A DNA stretch of 64,000 nt from Eumeta japonica (lineage: Eukaryota > Arthropoda > Insecta > Lepidoptera > Psychidae), in the NCBI GenBank assembly GCA_005406025.1, contig BGZK01000856.1, forward strand, positions 186,001 to 250,000, given 5' to 3'. The notes beneath the pieces are model-generated. The model was not told the DNA's origin, did not search any database, and worked only from the letters and a program-made list of their open reading frames with translations. Positions 9,785 to 22,260 of the stretch are shown in pieces. The position numbers and the translations under genes are program-made. How positions within the stretch are numbered: the stretch's first letter is position 1; every line of letters begins with the position of its first letter.

Positions 9785-12506
9785 TAAACTAAAAATAACT
9801 AAATTGATGTTACCTAAATGCCGCTTCTGGTCTGGCCTGGTCTGCAAGTCCCCATCATAGTAGCAGCATTGCCGCGTTGGATAACAACACAGATTTTGAA
9901 ATAGATAAGACCCAGAACGGGAGCTGCCACCTTTATTCTTGAGCCTCCTGTCCAAATCCCTTGTGAAGGGCTTTTCCTTACTATCCCATGGACCACCTTT
10001 TTCGCAAGCGACCGGCATAAAAAGGTATGTATCTTTCAGAATGCTGTATTCCAAATATTTTTGTTTGGCGTCAGGTACGGCGCCGGAGACTGCTGCTCTT
10101 GAGGCACTATTTAGGTGGGACGCTGCGAATATGTTTACACACATGGCGTCCCAAATTAGACAGCGCTCTCTTTTGTAGAGGATTAATGTCAATTCATCAG
10201 GTCGCTTACCATTCGAGTGGCAATAACCAGAAAGTTCAAGCGTACGTTGGGAAAGATCAGCGCCCGCCAGATGAAATCATTGAAGGCATGGCAGCACAGG
10301 AATCTACCAAAGCCACGTTAACTAAGCCCATGATAGCAATTAGCTTCCACGGTTGAGCCACATTTACATAAGTGTGGTTCGCAGACATACCAGCCCGAAT
10401 GAAATGCCACAACCACCCGAAAGTAGTTGTAGTCCATTAATGTGCAAAAGTTGGGTGAAGGCAGCACTTGCAACCATGCTCCAGATTCTGAGGTGAGAGC
10501 AGCCGTCGGCTTAGCTTCATTAGTAGCGTCAGGCGCTTTCTTTAGTAGCCGATCGAGAGTGATTTTGTAACCTATTTCATCCCACACGCACTGTCTACCA
10601 AGAGGTTTTGGAATGTTATGGTGTGAATTAATGGATAACCAAGCATTAAGTGCATTATTTTCAAAAGGAAAATAGGTGCATCAATATCGCATAACCATCG
10701 AATACCCAGGCAGGCGTAACGTATCGGCAAAGTAGATTTCACGCACTGGTTACCATCCAGAGCGACGTTGAAGATACTTTTAACGATCCGTTTCACAGTT
10801 TCAACAGGATGTGAAGGAAATTACCAAGAGAGGCGGATGCAAATTAAATATATCAATTTATGGGTTTAAAAGCACTAACGTAATAGGGTCAGGGTGACTT
10901 GTACTAAAAGTTCAAGAAAGTCCTCAAAATACTATGAAAGTAGTAAGTTTTAGGATTCCAAGGTTTTTAAAATGGCTTCGGGAAAAATCAGAGAACCAAA
11001 AAGATTAAAGTTCTAGCGATTTAGTTCTCTCAAGACACGTATGACATACTTGAACTGGGCCAAATACGAGTGGTCCCATAGCTACAAGCAAAGAACTCAC
11101 ATTTGTTCTTATTTAGATGCAGATCCAAAGAATGTTTTTTTCAACGGATTCTGCGTCCCCACTTACTGTGCCAGGACAAAATTGAAGGGGGAAGTGAGTT
11201 GTATTATTACGTTTTAAATTGTCGAATTGAACAACAGAGGTCCCATCGGATCATCTTACTGAACCCCTGATTATGATAAATTAATACTATTTACATTTTT
11301 TCGATGCATATACTTGAAAAAGAAAACGGTACACGGTGAGTAATTTTTCGCTTATTACACTTAAAACAACATCGTATTCAATGCCATTGATTGTGTTCTC
11401 AATGTCAACTTTGATAATAATTTTGCCAGTTTTCTCGAAAGTCATAGAGAATACTCATATGGCATTTATTGCTACTTCGCACCCAAGGCGAGTACCGAAC
11501 CCAAATTGGTAGGGCTCTAAGAGAGACGAAATTTCGTCTCTTACCTGGTAACAACAAACCTTAGCCGCCAGTCTTCGGAATGTATTACATACTGCAATGG
11601 GTCTAATGTCCCACTTTTTTTTTAGACAACGCACACAACGAAATTCCATAAATAAGGGAACAAACAGAAGAGTTTAGCTGGCCGTAAAGCAAGAAATTAA
11701 TCAGCCCGGTGATAGCTTCAAGCAGACAAGGGCTGTTGTCAAAGGTAATGCTGAGTGTGAGGAGTCCAGGGTTGGTGAAAGAGACAAATGTTAAGAAGGC
11801 GTATACTGTTTGTTTTTAAGAGACAAGAGTGTTGCTTCACAGTACTCTGCAATCAATCCGTCTGAGATTAAAAAACGAAACAGCTCTTCTCAGATCGCCC
11901 TCGTAAGCATTTGATTGGATACCTCTATAGACTGAAAGCGGACGAGAGTTTTAGGCTAGTCTGAAAAACAATTAGAGTTTTCTTAATATTAAGTTTCAAG
12001 ATCAAACTTAAAATTAGCCATATGGCTATCCTTCGCAAGAGTCTTTAAGGCTGTAAAAGCGTAAGAGAAAAGATTAAACAAGTCATCGGCTACATTGGTT
12101 CGAATTCTCGATAATTTGAAAGTTCGATGATTCCGATTAATTTAATTTCTGCCTGATTTTCTCACTCCCTTGGTCACATGCCGAAGGACTCGTATAGATT
12201 TTTTAAGTTTTCCAGTGTCATATAACCAGTTTTGTGACGTCGACCTAATTAAATTGGTTGGAAGCATTGGATAGTTCCATGAGCATTTGGCGCTCCATCA
12301 AAAGCCACTGGTGGGATATGCTGGGAATAAGTCAAACTGGAGCCCCCGGAGCAGAATGTCTTTGTGCAAGTAACCAATGTGCACAGGAAAACCGAGTTGG
12401 CCGGCACATAATTTGGACGATTCTGAATAATAAGATCAAGAGGTCCAGGGTGGAAGACACATGACTCTTGCCAGATAAGAATTATAATGCTTAAAAATTT
12501 TGTCAT
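9785..12506 (-). mobile_element. Decayed LINE with R2-like architecture (finger, RT, knuckle, endonuclease-like C-terminus)
   Basis: On the minus strand, broken frames appear in the order expected for one non-LTR retrotransposon. About 12400-12300 is a possible C2H2 finger (TCTKTFCSGG followed by His residues). About 11760-11455 gives GQLNSSVCSLIYGISLCAL, then IRPIAVCNTFRRLAAKV and EPYQFGFG, a reverse-transcriptase core. About 10740-10690 gives TLPIRYACLGIRWL; 10490-10320 gives SGAWLQVLPSP and a CKCG..YHGLS zinc-knuckle-like motif whose last Cys is replaced by a stop. About 10201-10130 gives RPDELTLILYKRERC and LIWDAMC, which resembles a PD-(D/E)XK-type (restriction-like) endonuclease end. 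About 10110-9815 holds the rest of the C-terminus, including SASRAAVSGA and FMPVACEKGGPW. Zinc knuckle plus such an endonuclease points to the R2-like group; the clade is inferred. The RT active-site loop (about 10800-11300) is too decayed to read. Non-functional. Confidence 0.8.
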
Positions 12507-13964
12507 AAGGAAATTGTATATTTAATGTTCTATTTTCGGGAAAAAAATAACTAAATTAGAATTTGTTACTCTGATACTATTGTTATTATTTGTACATTGT
12601 TGTGTCAGATTTTAATCACTCCTTTCTCTGGGCGTACTTTCCTACAATCTTTTCACTTCTTATTGTGGGACTAGGACCTTAAGCCCTTCACTGGTGGACT
12701 TCAGTGTCGTCAAAGCTATTTTCGTGATGATTGGGGGTTGAGGTACAGAACAGAAAGCTTAGCTGGCTTTCCGAGGCTATATAATGACCGGTTTCATAAG
12801 CCAATTCGGCTGTAGTCAAAATTCAGTCCTTTTTTACCTATATAAAAATATTCAAACTTTTCCAGCGTAAATACATAAACCAATTTATATACTGACGCAG
12901 GAAAAACCATAAACACCAGTTGTGTATGTAGTAAATATTATATTTCAATATGACAATTCATTGGTTTTAGGAAAACCCGGCCATTCGTATAGTTAACTTA
13001 CGTTCCAAATTTAATTTGCAACTAGACCTAGACTAAGCCGATCTACCTAACTGAACCCGTCATCAAAGGCAGAATCCTGGCAGGTAAAGGCTGTACTAAA
13101 TTATGCAAGCTGTAACTCCGATGTTATATGTACTTAAGTTGTCGTAAGTAATCTCATAGCACAAAGTTATGACAAACTTTTAGGCGATTTTGCGAATGAA
13201 AAAGCAATGTTAACTTTTGCTTTATCGAAATAATGATATAAGGGCGGGTATTTATTTGTACTAAGACATTTTTGCTACATACGAGGCAAATTGATGATGG
13301 TTTTTTTTTTTAATAAAGAAAACCAGAAATGTTACTAAGCCCCAACAAATATATTAGACTGAATCAATTCGGTGAAGATCACCTAAATTAGAAAATAGAC
13401 GTAACAAAAAAGTATATCACAATAATTACTCTGAGGACGTTTTAAGTTAAAAGGTGGGCCGACGAAAGAAGATTTTCCACGCGAAAATGTTCCGCTGATT
13501 TCTCATTGTTAGACGTTTCGCAGCTAGGAACGAATCAAAGTACATTTATCGCATCACTGAATTAAATTTTCCTTTTGGGGGAGAAAAAAAATCAAGTTTG
13601 TTTTGTACTGGACGAGAAATAAAAATATCGTCTAGTTGATTTTATGTAAAAAAAAAATATTTTGTTTAAGCTATTCTATTTCAGTAATACAAAGTATGAA
13701 AACGTAATTAGACACTTTATTTACAGTTTTTATAGCAAAAAATATAAATTATTATTTTCACTGTAACTTTAAGAATAATGAAAAGTAATCTAGTTTTTTT
13801 TTAATAAGTTGTTTAAAAACATACTTATTATTGACAAAAAATAAACTAAAAGTTATTACATTTATTTTATGAAAGCTACACCTTAATTTCAATAATGAAA
13901 CAGGCTTCAGCCTTCGGCACCGCCCGCACGGACGAAGAATAAATTCCTTCAACTTGTTTATCAA
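12507..13964. other. Unassigned DNA
   Basis: AT-rich with no supported gene. 12600-12790 is less AT-rich and could be further decayed repeat, but no motif is legible. A CTTCGGCACCGCCCGCACGG patch occurs at about 13913-13932. Confidence 0.5.
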
Positions 13965-14285
13965 CCGATCCCACTCTCAATAATTATCCCAAACGCTATC
14001 CCGTTCCCGATTCTTATACCGATTATGTTTTCGGTGCTAGTTTGTTTAATTCTATTTCATCATGGTCCCGCTTTTGATTCTGAACCCGGTCTTGATCTAA
14101 GTATATTCCGAGTCTTGAGCCTGTTTTCGATTCTGATTCGGGTACTGCCCCTCATTCCAGTCACACCCTTGACCCCAATTTTGATCCCGCAATCGATTTT
14201 ACCTTGTGCCCATTCTTAATTTCCATCCCTCCTGATCTTGATTTTCGATTCTACCGGTCACGATTTGAATTTAGACAAAGCCGGA
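13965..14285 (+). repeat. Degenerate GATTCC/GATCCC minisatellite-like repeat, copy 2
   Basis: Long runs of CCCGATTC, TGATCCC and GATTCTGA-like hexamers, for example CCCGTTCCCGATTCTTATACC. It is the longest forward-oriented member of the dispersed set. The frames are Pro/Ile/Leu-rich and meaningless. Confidence 0.6.
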
Positions 14286-15020
14286 ATAAATGCTAATAAT
14301 AAAATAAAATTCTGGCTGTGTTAATCGGAAATAGGGCAAATTTCTATAAAGCATTCTAAAAATCTGTAGTAAAACAAATACGCAGATGAAGTCTAGGGGG
14401 ATGATCAATGTCCCTTTTCTTCATGGAGTTTCTTAAAAGTGAAGAAATATTTAGAATCAGTTAAATATTTTTTTTAAATTTTGTAAATTTGCAGATGAAG
14501 TCTAAAACAATTGCTATTTTTTGTAAACCTATCCATTCGCGCATAGTACATATCGCCAGTTTCATGGTAATCGGATTTAATGGTATAGGCACGCAAAAAT
14601 TACGACAAAATACACACTCACTGTAGATAATCTATTTCTATGCCAAATTTGATTACGATTCGTTCAACTTTTTCGGAGATTATTTCCAACAAACAATCAA
14701 GCAGTCACTTGTCGACAGACAGTCAAAGTAAAAATTTAAAAACGATATAGATTAGGTGTTTCATAAATATTTATGATAAAGTTTTATAAAATCTTTAATT
14801 AAAATTCTATTCAAATTTTAATTAAAATTGGTTCATCCGTTTTGAAAATTAGCCCAGACAAACAAATGGATAGATCATTTATTGAAAACATATTATAAAT
14901 TATCATTTGTATAATTAAATGTTCTTATTGTATACGAATTTTCATTAAGTCTGTGGTCAAACCGTTATTAAATTATGAAAAAATATACAGACAGACGGAT
15001 AGACAGACAGAGGTTAATTT
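14286..15020 (+). repeat. Decayed LINE/SINE tail sequence
   Basis: 14530-14730 contains TTCATGGTAATCGGATTTAA, CCAAATTTGATTACGATTCG and TTCAACTTTTTCGGAGATT. 14825-15015 contains TTGGTTCATCCGTTTTGA and ACAGACAGACGGATAGACAG. These are the usual words of lepidopteran retroposon 3' regions (a gentle 'cannot be resolved further' case: no coding remnant accompanies them). Two partial copies may be present. Confidence 0.45.
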
Positions 15021-16004
15021 TAAGAATCATAAATTTTATAAAAACAATATTTATCACAAAATTTGACAAAAAATATATGTACCTGAGTATAGACTAATAG
15101 TACACATTTATACAGTACTATAGATAAAACAATAGCTTTTTCCCACGTTTTCTCTTTTCTCATTACATAGAAATAAAACTATTTGCTGATTACATACAGA
15201 CCTTAGTATTAATTTCTATCCCTATATGTTAAAATAATATGTTATGCATTAAGCTAAAACAATATTATCACACAATAAAAATAAATATTTTTAAATCTCA
15301 TTTATATCTAAAGTAAAGCTCAAAAAAAACATTAAAAAAAAAGATTACCTATGTCCTGTGCCAAGTTATAAAACGATAAATATTTAAAGTTGTTTTAATT
15401 GGATGATTAAAGACCTTCAAATACTCTTGGTCTTGGAGACGCGAGATATCGCAGTAGAAGATGCGACTACGTTAGCGACATGCAAAGGTTACACAAATTT
15501 TTGGTTGGATAGAAATACTAATTTATTGCTATTTATTGACTTCGATGTGATTTATTAAAAAAAAATTTCTCGGGTCTGATTTTACTCGGCATTCTTTACA
15601 TATTTTATCTTCATAAGCTTTGTTTTAATCATATATTTGGACCTGTTTCAGGTGTCACAAAGATAACAAAGTTTTCCCAATGTTCTTTTTATGAAATCCC
15701 AAAAAATCTTATACGCAGGTTGTATTGAAAATTTTTAGGACTGGCCGTTTATAATAAAAATATTTAAAAAAAAATTACGGTTTTTAAAAATGAAACTCAT
15801 TGGGAGTAGGCTATGTTTGCTTAGATTGTCATTCTTTTTTTTTTATTTGATCATCGTTTTGGAAATCGTGTATCACTATTACAGTGAATTTAAGTCGAAG
15901 TAATATTTACACCATGATTTTTTTTTTATTTTCTCTGTATCAACAAATAAGTTTCCGGAGACTTTAATTGGCATTTGGTGATGAAACTCGGTGTATTCTT
16001 GATT
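15021..16004. other. Unassigned AT-rich DNA
   Basis: A-runs and T-runs are frequent. There is no recognisable gene or transposon. Confidence 0.5.
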
Positions 16005-16670
16005 CAGCGAATTCTTTGACGACTTACGTAGGGATCGGCCGGCGACTACAGTTACTGAAACTTATAGAAACAGGGCAATATCAATAAAAATTATGTATAT
16101 TATGAGGCAACTATTTGAATGACATAGAAAAAGTACTTGTGAGCGATACCGTATAAGGTGTCGATTTGAGTCAAGTATAAAAGATTTTGTACGTGCATCT
16201 GAAGAATTGGAAACTTTACGCTCCATTGGTACCGTAAGATTTATCGAATGACAGAAACGACTGAGCAGAGCGATGTCCTAAGATGATAGTAAAATGTGAC
16301 GGAGGACAATCATAATATAATCATGAACGACGAGAGCTAGGTTAGTTAGAGAACCTTTAAATCTGAAAGAAAAGTCAATCGGCAGAATGGATTTTTCTAT
16401 TGGATGATTTGCTGATAAAATTTAAAACGAATCGAAGAATTGGTAAGAAAATTGTTGCTTCTTGTTTTGACAAACCAGGACACTACTCTACGGTATCGCT
16501 GAAAAACCAAAGCACAGCAACTGCAAAGCGGCGCATGAGTATGTGCTAGCCCAAAATATTTGACAAAGTTCGCGAAAAACACCCTCGCACCAAAGTCTTC
16601 TTTACCACGGCAACGCCTCAGCTACGCATTTCGCTAATATCTGACTACAACAAATAGTCCAAATATCACA
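16005..16670 (+). mobile_element. mariner transposase remnant 1
   Basis: Decayed mariner (Tc1/mariner) transposase text appears in order on the plus strand. 16010-16060 gives DDLRRDRPATTVTET, the helix-turn-helix linker region. 16430-16500 gives RRIGKKIVASCFDKPGH..VSL. 16545-16600 gives PKIFDKVRKKHPRTKV, the stretch just before the second catalytic Asp. Numerous stops and frameshifts are present, and the catalytic HDN motif is not readable. Terminal inverted repeats were not found. It resembles the lineage of the 19.7-kb and 37.7-kb fragments more than those at 47 and 55 kb. Confidence 0.65.
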
Positions 16671-18066
16671 GCAAGCGTCCATCCACTAAACCACGAAAGA
16701 CAACAATTCCAATGATGTAACTAACTTATTTAATGTACAAGCAAGGAGATAAGCTCCGAAAACAGATATTGTTCCAAAGTCACTAACAGACATTTCTACT
16801 TTATCGACATGCGTTCGTACCGGCTTAGCGAACGCCGCGTCTGTCTTATCGTGTAGAGGTAATGTGCTTAACTCCAACTCTAATTAATCTCTTTGTACAA
16901 ATAAAACCTCATTAGTTATTCCGACGAAAACAAGATTCATTCGCATACGGTTAAAACGACGAATTACGTTCCAAACAGAATAATCATTATACATAGAGTA
17001 TATATGTATACACATAGAGTGGTTTTTTTAGATTTTTTTGACCGTATAACGTCATTCCTTAGTTCCTAGTACAAGACAGAACAAAGTGCACGCAGTAAGT
17101 CTTCCATTACACATAAATGTAGTACCGACGAAATAGCCAATTAGATCTTATTAAATTTTGCCCTACCTGCAAAACCGTAACCGTCGTGCGGCCGGTTCTA
17201 ACGAGAAGCATCTCGGCTCTGCCACATCGCTTTGGTCTCATAAATAATTCCCTTAATTAATGACGTTCCAATTATTATTTATAACAGTTACATCCGTATG
17301 TATATATTTTGCTTAATGATTTAGTTGGTCTTATAGTGAACATTTTTAAATTTCCTGTAAGAAAATTGGAATTTTTCGTAAGGTTTGGGAAGACATTGTC
17401 TGTATTTCGATTGTATGTGTGTGTATGCGTGTGTGTGTGAGTCTGATCTTATATTCCTTGAAAATTTAACATCAATTGGCTACGCAGATATTGAGAAATT
17501 GAAAGGAAATTTTTGAATTATATTTACAGATATTGTTTAAATTAGGGAATCGATTGATTTCAAAATGTACTGAACTCTCTTCCCAATAAAACTAAACTTA
17601 ATTTTGTATATTTGATAAAAATCCATTCTTTTTTATCCGTTTTATGACGAACGAAATTTTTCAAAGTGTTTTTGTAATGACTTTTGAAATACAATTTTTA
17701 TTATAAAGTATATTTATGTAAAATGTTAATAATTATGCGGTTTACCCTAGGTTATAATAGTTTGTTAAGAAACAGCTAAGTACGAGTCGGACTCGCGAGA
17801 AGTTTTCATATTATTTATAAATTATTGCATTGACAGCCAATGAAATTAAGTAATACATTTTATAAACATTTACAACTCATGACTTTTTCTTTTCTTCCAT
17901 GGGAATTAAAAAAACTTCATATATTTCAATTTAATACATCAACTAGTGAAGCTTTGTGTTCCTATTATTGTATATCAGCCGACACAAAAAAAAACGATTC
18001 TAAAAATCTATATAAATAATTATTTAAATAGGCTCCTTAAAATTAGTCAAACAATTGCTTCTAGAG
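16671..18066. other. Unassigned, partly less AT-rich DNA
   Basis: 16780-16870 and 17160-17235 are richer in G+C than the surroundings (for example GTCGTGCGGCCGGTTCTAAC) and show no repeat signature, so they might be unique regulatory DNA. A short (GT)n run lies at 17415-17440. No gene is supported. Confidence 0.4.
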
Positions 18067-18215
18067 TCGGTTCCAGCTAAAGATAAAACAGAGTTATTTG
18101 CGTCGCCTTAAAAGACCTCTTTTTGATTCAATATTTAAAGTTTCATATTCATATGAATATTTGAATATAAATTCATAGATTATTTATATTTTTCCCTTAC
18201 TTTAGCTGGAACCGA
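18067..18215. repeat. 149-bp MITE-like element with 16-bp terminal inverted repeats
   Basis: The left end TCGGTTCCAGCTAAAG (18067-18082) is the exact reverse complement of the right end CTTTAGCTGGAACCGA (18200-18215). The interior is AT-rich with no coding capacity and contains an ATATTCATATGAATAT palindrome. No clean target-site duplication is visible. It may be a small non-autonomous DNA transposon; the superfamily is unknown. Confidence 0.55.
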
Positions 18216-19715
18216 TGCCGAAAATTTTTTATCTATGAGTTAACAGCGTCGATACATACATAAAAATCATACAGACGATCACAGAATCTCCTCTTTTTCA
18301 ATTTTCGCAGACGATAAAATTTCGATGGCGGGCCTGAAAAGCCAACATTACCGTTCAACTTGCACATAAAATCGCATTCTATTTTCATTAACGTATTATT
18401 TGGTTTTCTAAAAGGGTCCCAAACTCTGCGCACGCAATGGCCAAAGCTCCGTGTGTCCAAGGGCCCCTGCATAACCTAACATGGCCCTGCCCTATCGAAA
18501 AGTGCATAAAGGAACAAAGTAAAAATGTATTTTAGTATGTGTAAATTTTTATTTATTTTGACGTTAAAATAAATTAATAAATTGCTAAATTAAAATATTT
18601 CTTATTCTATTAATCGTCACACATTATTTCTATTTACTACTTTTTTTAATTTTGCCTATAGGTATCAGGTGACCCGAAACTAATACGTTAATAAGCTATA
18701 AGGCTAAAGTCCTCCTGTGCATATACTGTCAAATGATAACGGTGCTTTTTTTGTTTGAAAGACCCTACAAATCGCAACAGTAAATTAAACATAGATCTCA
18801 TATAGACGAAACGTTTTACGGAGAAATATTTCAATCATTATGATATAGGCTCACGTATCAGACGTCACTGAATCGTGAGTAATTAGCGTCGCTGTCAATT
18901 TCTCTTCCGGCACATCAATTATTAACACATCACTTAGATCCATTTCCAAAGGGAGGATCCAAATCGAAGCTTATGAATAACATAATAATGATCAAATTAA
19001 ATTGAATGTTATGGAATACTTTTATTGTCATAACGGTAAGAGCTACATGTTTCACACTTTATTTTTCAAATAATACGTTTTACTTTACAGACTAACGGAA
19101 AAGTGCATAACTCCAAATGCTTACAAATAATCTGATATTCTTACGTCATATCGAAAAGTTACATATTTGAAAAGTGGTGTGTTTAGTAGGATACCGTATG
19201 CCAGTTGAAAAAATTGAACCATTACAAGATCACTCCAGTATCTTGTCTACCTACACGTCTCTTACAGCTTATTGTTTACGAATCTACTGTACGAAAAATG
19301 TTGAGTTTGGTACATTTAAACATCCCAATCACAAAAATTAGCGTAAACAAATAAATAATAATTTATGACGTAATTTATTACGAATTAAAAAACTGCTGTC
19401 GAACGCATCGCGTCATATATCGAATGGAACTATTGGTTACGTTAAATTCAAAGGTGATTTGAATTTTGTTAATATTTGAATACTTTGTAAATGAAAGTTT
19501 AGAGAATAGGAATATTAAACATTCGTTCCTTATCTCCAAAAAGACCTTAGTCGCGTAGGTGACACTTGAAATGTTTAGAACTGGCCACTTAGAAACTATT
19601 AAAAAAAAATATTACAATTTTATTAATCGAACTCTGTGTCAACCTTACGTGTATTGCATTTATCTGTCCTTTATTTTTACAGATTGGCGATACAATGAAA
19701 AATGTTTATCTAACA
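18216..19715. other. Unassigned AT-rich DNA
   Basis: No gene or repeat was recognised. The minus-strand frame at 18233-18472 has a mixed composition but no family motif. Confidence 0.5.
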
Positions 19716-20010
19716 TCAACATGAACTTAACGCGAGAAAATTTTCATGCAACGATTTTGTATGATTTTGGTTACCATTTAAGCCAACAAGAGGTTTAAAT
19801 GGTTTAACGAGTTCAAACGCGGTCGCATTAAGCTGACTGACGATCTGCGTGAGGAAAATCCTTCTACGGCGACGACCGAAGACATTAGTGATGTGCGGCT
19901 CATGACAGAGACTGACAAAACAGTGATCTACCAGCAGATTTGGACAAGCTTAGGCATCGGTATGAATCAAGTGCACTAAATCCTACATTTAGCGGTCAGG
20001 ACGTTCAGGA
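19716..20010 (+). mobile_element. mariner transposase N-terminal remnant 2
   Basis: The plus strand opens with an ATG at 19721: MNLTRENFHATILYDF, the typical start of this mariner lineage. After a frameshift near 19795 it continues with RFNEFKRGRIKLTDDLREEN, then TDKTVIYQQIWTSLGIG and a KILH motif. This covers the two DNA-binding helix-turn-helix units only; the catalytic domain is absent. The copy ends where the CTTGGCC-type repeat begins, so the two abut. Related N-termini occur at 37745. Confidence 0.8.
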
Positions 20011-20011
20011 T

Positions 20012-20632
20012 GTGGTGTTGTATGAGTCGCTACTTAGTTTAGTAATTAAATAACAAAAATAAATATTTCTAGGGGGGCATTCCATACACGTATCAGATGC
20101 TGAAAAAGAAGACTTTTAGCAAACATCAACGTGTAGCATATATTTCTATAGTTCTTTTCAAAGCTTATTAAGATTTCTCAGCAATTTTTTTTTTTTGATG
20201 AAGTGAATATTTTCGGAAATAATCGCTCCGAAAGTAAAAGTAGAGTAAATTGTGCCTCCCTACTTGATTTTTTAAACCGTATGTTCTAAAACTATGAAAA
20301 AAAAATGTAAATATAACACTTAATATAAATTTTTAAATAAAATTATATTGAACACGATCAGACATTGTTTTTGAGTTATTGTTAAAAAACTGCCCTTCTC
20401 AACAAAAGGACGTAAATTCCATGAAATTCCATGCTCTTTAGTTGGTACTTTTTAGTTTACACTAGCTTAAGAGTAATATTCAATATACTTACTTCTTTCT
20501 CTAGTCATTATTATTATCTTAGAAATAAGTGTAATAACGTAATTTTTTTCATACGTAATGCATTTCTTTGTATTAACGACTTTGGAACCCTAAATTTAGC
20601 ATAGCCCGACATACGCTTGGCCAGTTTTTATT
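20012..20632 (+). mobile_element. CTTGGCC-type interspersed repeat, copy 2 (5'-truncated)
   Basis: It shares GCTACTTAGTTTAGTAATTA with copy 1 (about 4888-4910), AACATCAACGTGTAGCATAT, and the closing GGAACCCTAAATTTAGCATA..CATACGCTTGGCCAG with a T-run. The head of copy 1 (GGATTCCGTAG to the CGTCC run) is missing, so this copy is truncated at its junction with the mariner fragment. Non-coding. Confidence 0.7.
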
Positions 20633-20639
20633 TATAACT

Positions 20640-20885
20640 TACGAACTCGCCCTCAGCTACGATCCAGATTGCCGTCCTATTTTGGAATTCACTTGCTACT
20701 GCCTATTCTGCTCCCAGTCTCGTGTCATTTAATTTCAATTCTCAGTTTGATACCCAGTCCCGCTCTCGACTTCACTGGCCGCGCTTTCGATCCCATTATC
20801 AATTTTAATCATTCCATATATCGGAATGGAATTCCATGTTCTCTACATGGAATTCCATTCTTGTTTTACCTTGTATTCGTAATTG
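20640..20885 (+). repeat. Degenerate GATTCC/GATCCC minisatellite-like repeat, copy 3
   Basis: CTACGATCC, GATACCCAGTCCCGCTC and TTCGATCCCATT words are followed by repeated GGAATGGAATTCCATG-type palindromes (20822-20860), a local expansion not seen in the other copies. Confidence 0.5.
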
Positions 20886-22084
20886 CATTTGTTTACTAAC
20901 GTACAACTAATAATTACTTTAGCATTTATGTAAGCATTTATCCAAAATACGAATAAAATTATCTATAATCTAAAAAAAAAAAACTATCACAACATAAATA
21001 CCGATAATAATGAGAGTAGAAATGTGAAGATATAAATTTGTTAGCATTAAACACTAAATGTAATGCACAGATTGTAATGAAATTTGGAGAAAACTAAAAA
21101 AAATAATAAGCCTATATTATTTATAGATAGTGTAGATTCATAATAAATTTCGTGAAAAATATTAAAGTTGGTTCGGCAGTTTCAGATATTACCTTCTACA
21201 TTCATAAAAAAAATTTAACCTTTTATGATTTCAGCAAATATAATCGTCCATAAAAACCAAGCAAATAAAAATAAACTAAAAATACACAGACCATAAATGG
21301 TGATTAGCTTTGGTTCATATCCATTTTCATTATATACCAGAAAAATAAATACTATAATTGCATTATTTTCATGACTGCCGTGAATTTATATAGAACTTAT
21401 GAATTTTAAATGACTCCTATCGCGTTATCTATCGTCCAAGTGCATCGTAAGCTAGAATGTATTTTGGCATGAAACATCTTTTTTATGCATTCATATTTTA
21501 TTTATAAATCCGCTCATTAATTTAATTAGATTGTTTGAAGCTTCAAAAACTGAAACATAATGAAATATTTATGTTGGAATATGCTATTGAAAAGTTCATC
21601 CAATCCTATTTGGAGATTTACGACCAAACTTAATTATTCTGCATACAGAATATTAATCGTAAATTGTGTATATACGACCGATAGACCGATGTTTCGGATA
21701 AACACACCACGACAAATCAATCCATCAATCTGAAACAAAAGACTATGGGAGAGTGTACCAACTCTAATGGGGTGGATTGACAAAAGCCTGATACAACAAC
21801 GTCACAACAAACGCAATATGATACTGCAATATCAATCGCCTATTGTTCCAGAAGCGATGACAGAAGTCTGGGCGCTGTATATACACACAAGTAAAAGTCG
21901 CCTTTTGTTTACCCATAAATAAACGATTGCCCGCATTAAAATATTTCCCGTGGGCAACACTGTAAAATAATAGCCTGTAAATAGCAACAAAAGTTTTCCA
22001 CCTGTTTATTTTCCTGAACCGTTGCGAAATCCATCAGAGGTGAAGCGACATTAGGCTCATAAAAAAAAAGGGCAACGTTTACAC
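20886..22084. other. Mostly unassigned DNA
   Basis: 21075-21200 has retroposon-tail words (TGTAATGAAATTTGGAGA, TTGGTTCGGCAGTTTC). 21680-21930 is less AT-rich, with a plus-strand stretch around 21760-21890 that looks weakly coding, but no family is recognisable. The remainder is AT-rich. Confidence 0.4.
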
Positions 22085-22260
22085 GCCGTGACGTCACCGC
22101 TACGACAAAATGAACCCTTATCGCAGTTAGTTATACGACGGTTCCGTTGGAAATCTATGTAAATTCATTCACCGCCGATAGCTATCTGGTAGACTATAAA
22201 TTTATTCGGCGTCGGCTGTAAACACGCGCCATCTTGCGTGAGAAACCATTAAAATGTGGA
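22085..22260 (+). promoter_or_regulatory. Possible promoter-like segment
   Basis: A perfect cAMP-response-type palindrome TGACGTCA occurs in GCCGTGACGTCACCGCTACG (about 22086-22105). A TATA-like CTATAAATTTATT sits about 100 bp downstream (near 22194), followed 20-30 bp later by TCGGCTGTAAACACGCGCCA. The block is less AT-rich than its surroundings. An ATG at 22254 opens only a short unrecognised frame. These are motif-level hints; no downstream gene was recognised. Confidence 0.2.

Noticed and set aside
12090..12115. tRNA B-box-like TTGGTTCGAATTCTCG
   Set aside because: No A-box or pairing stems at the right distance, and it lies inside the decayed LINE.
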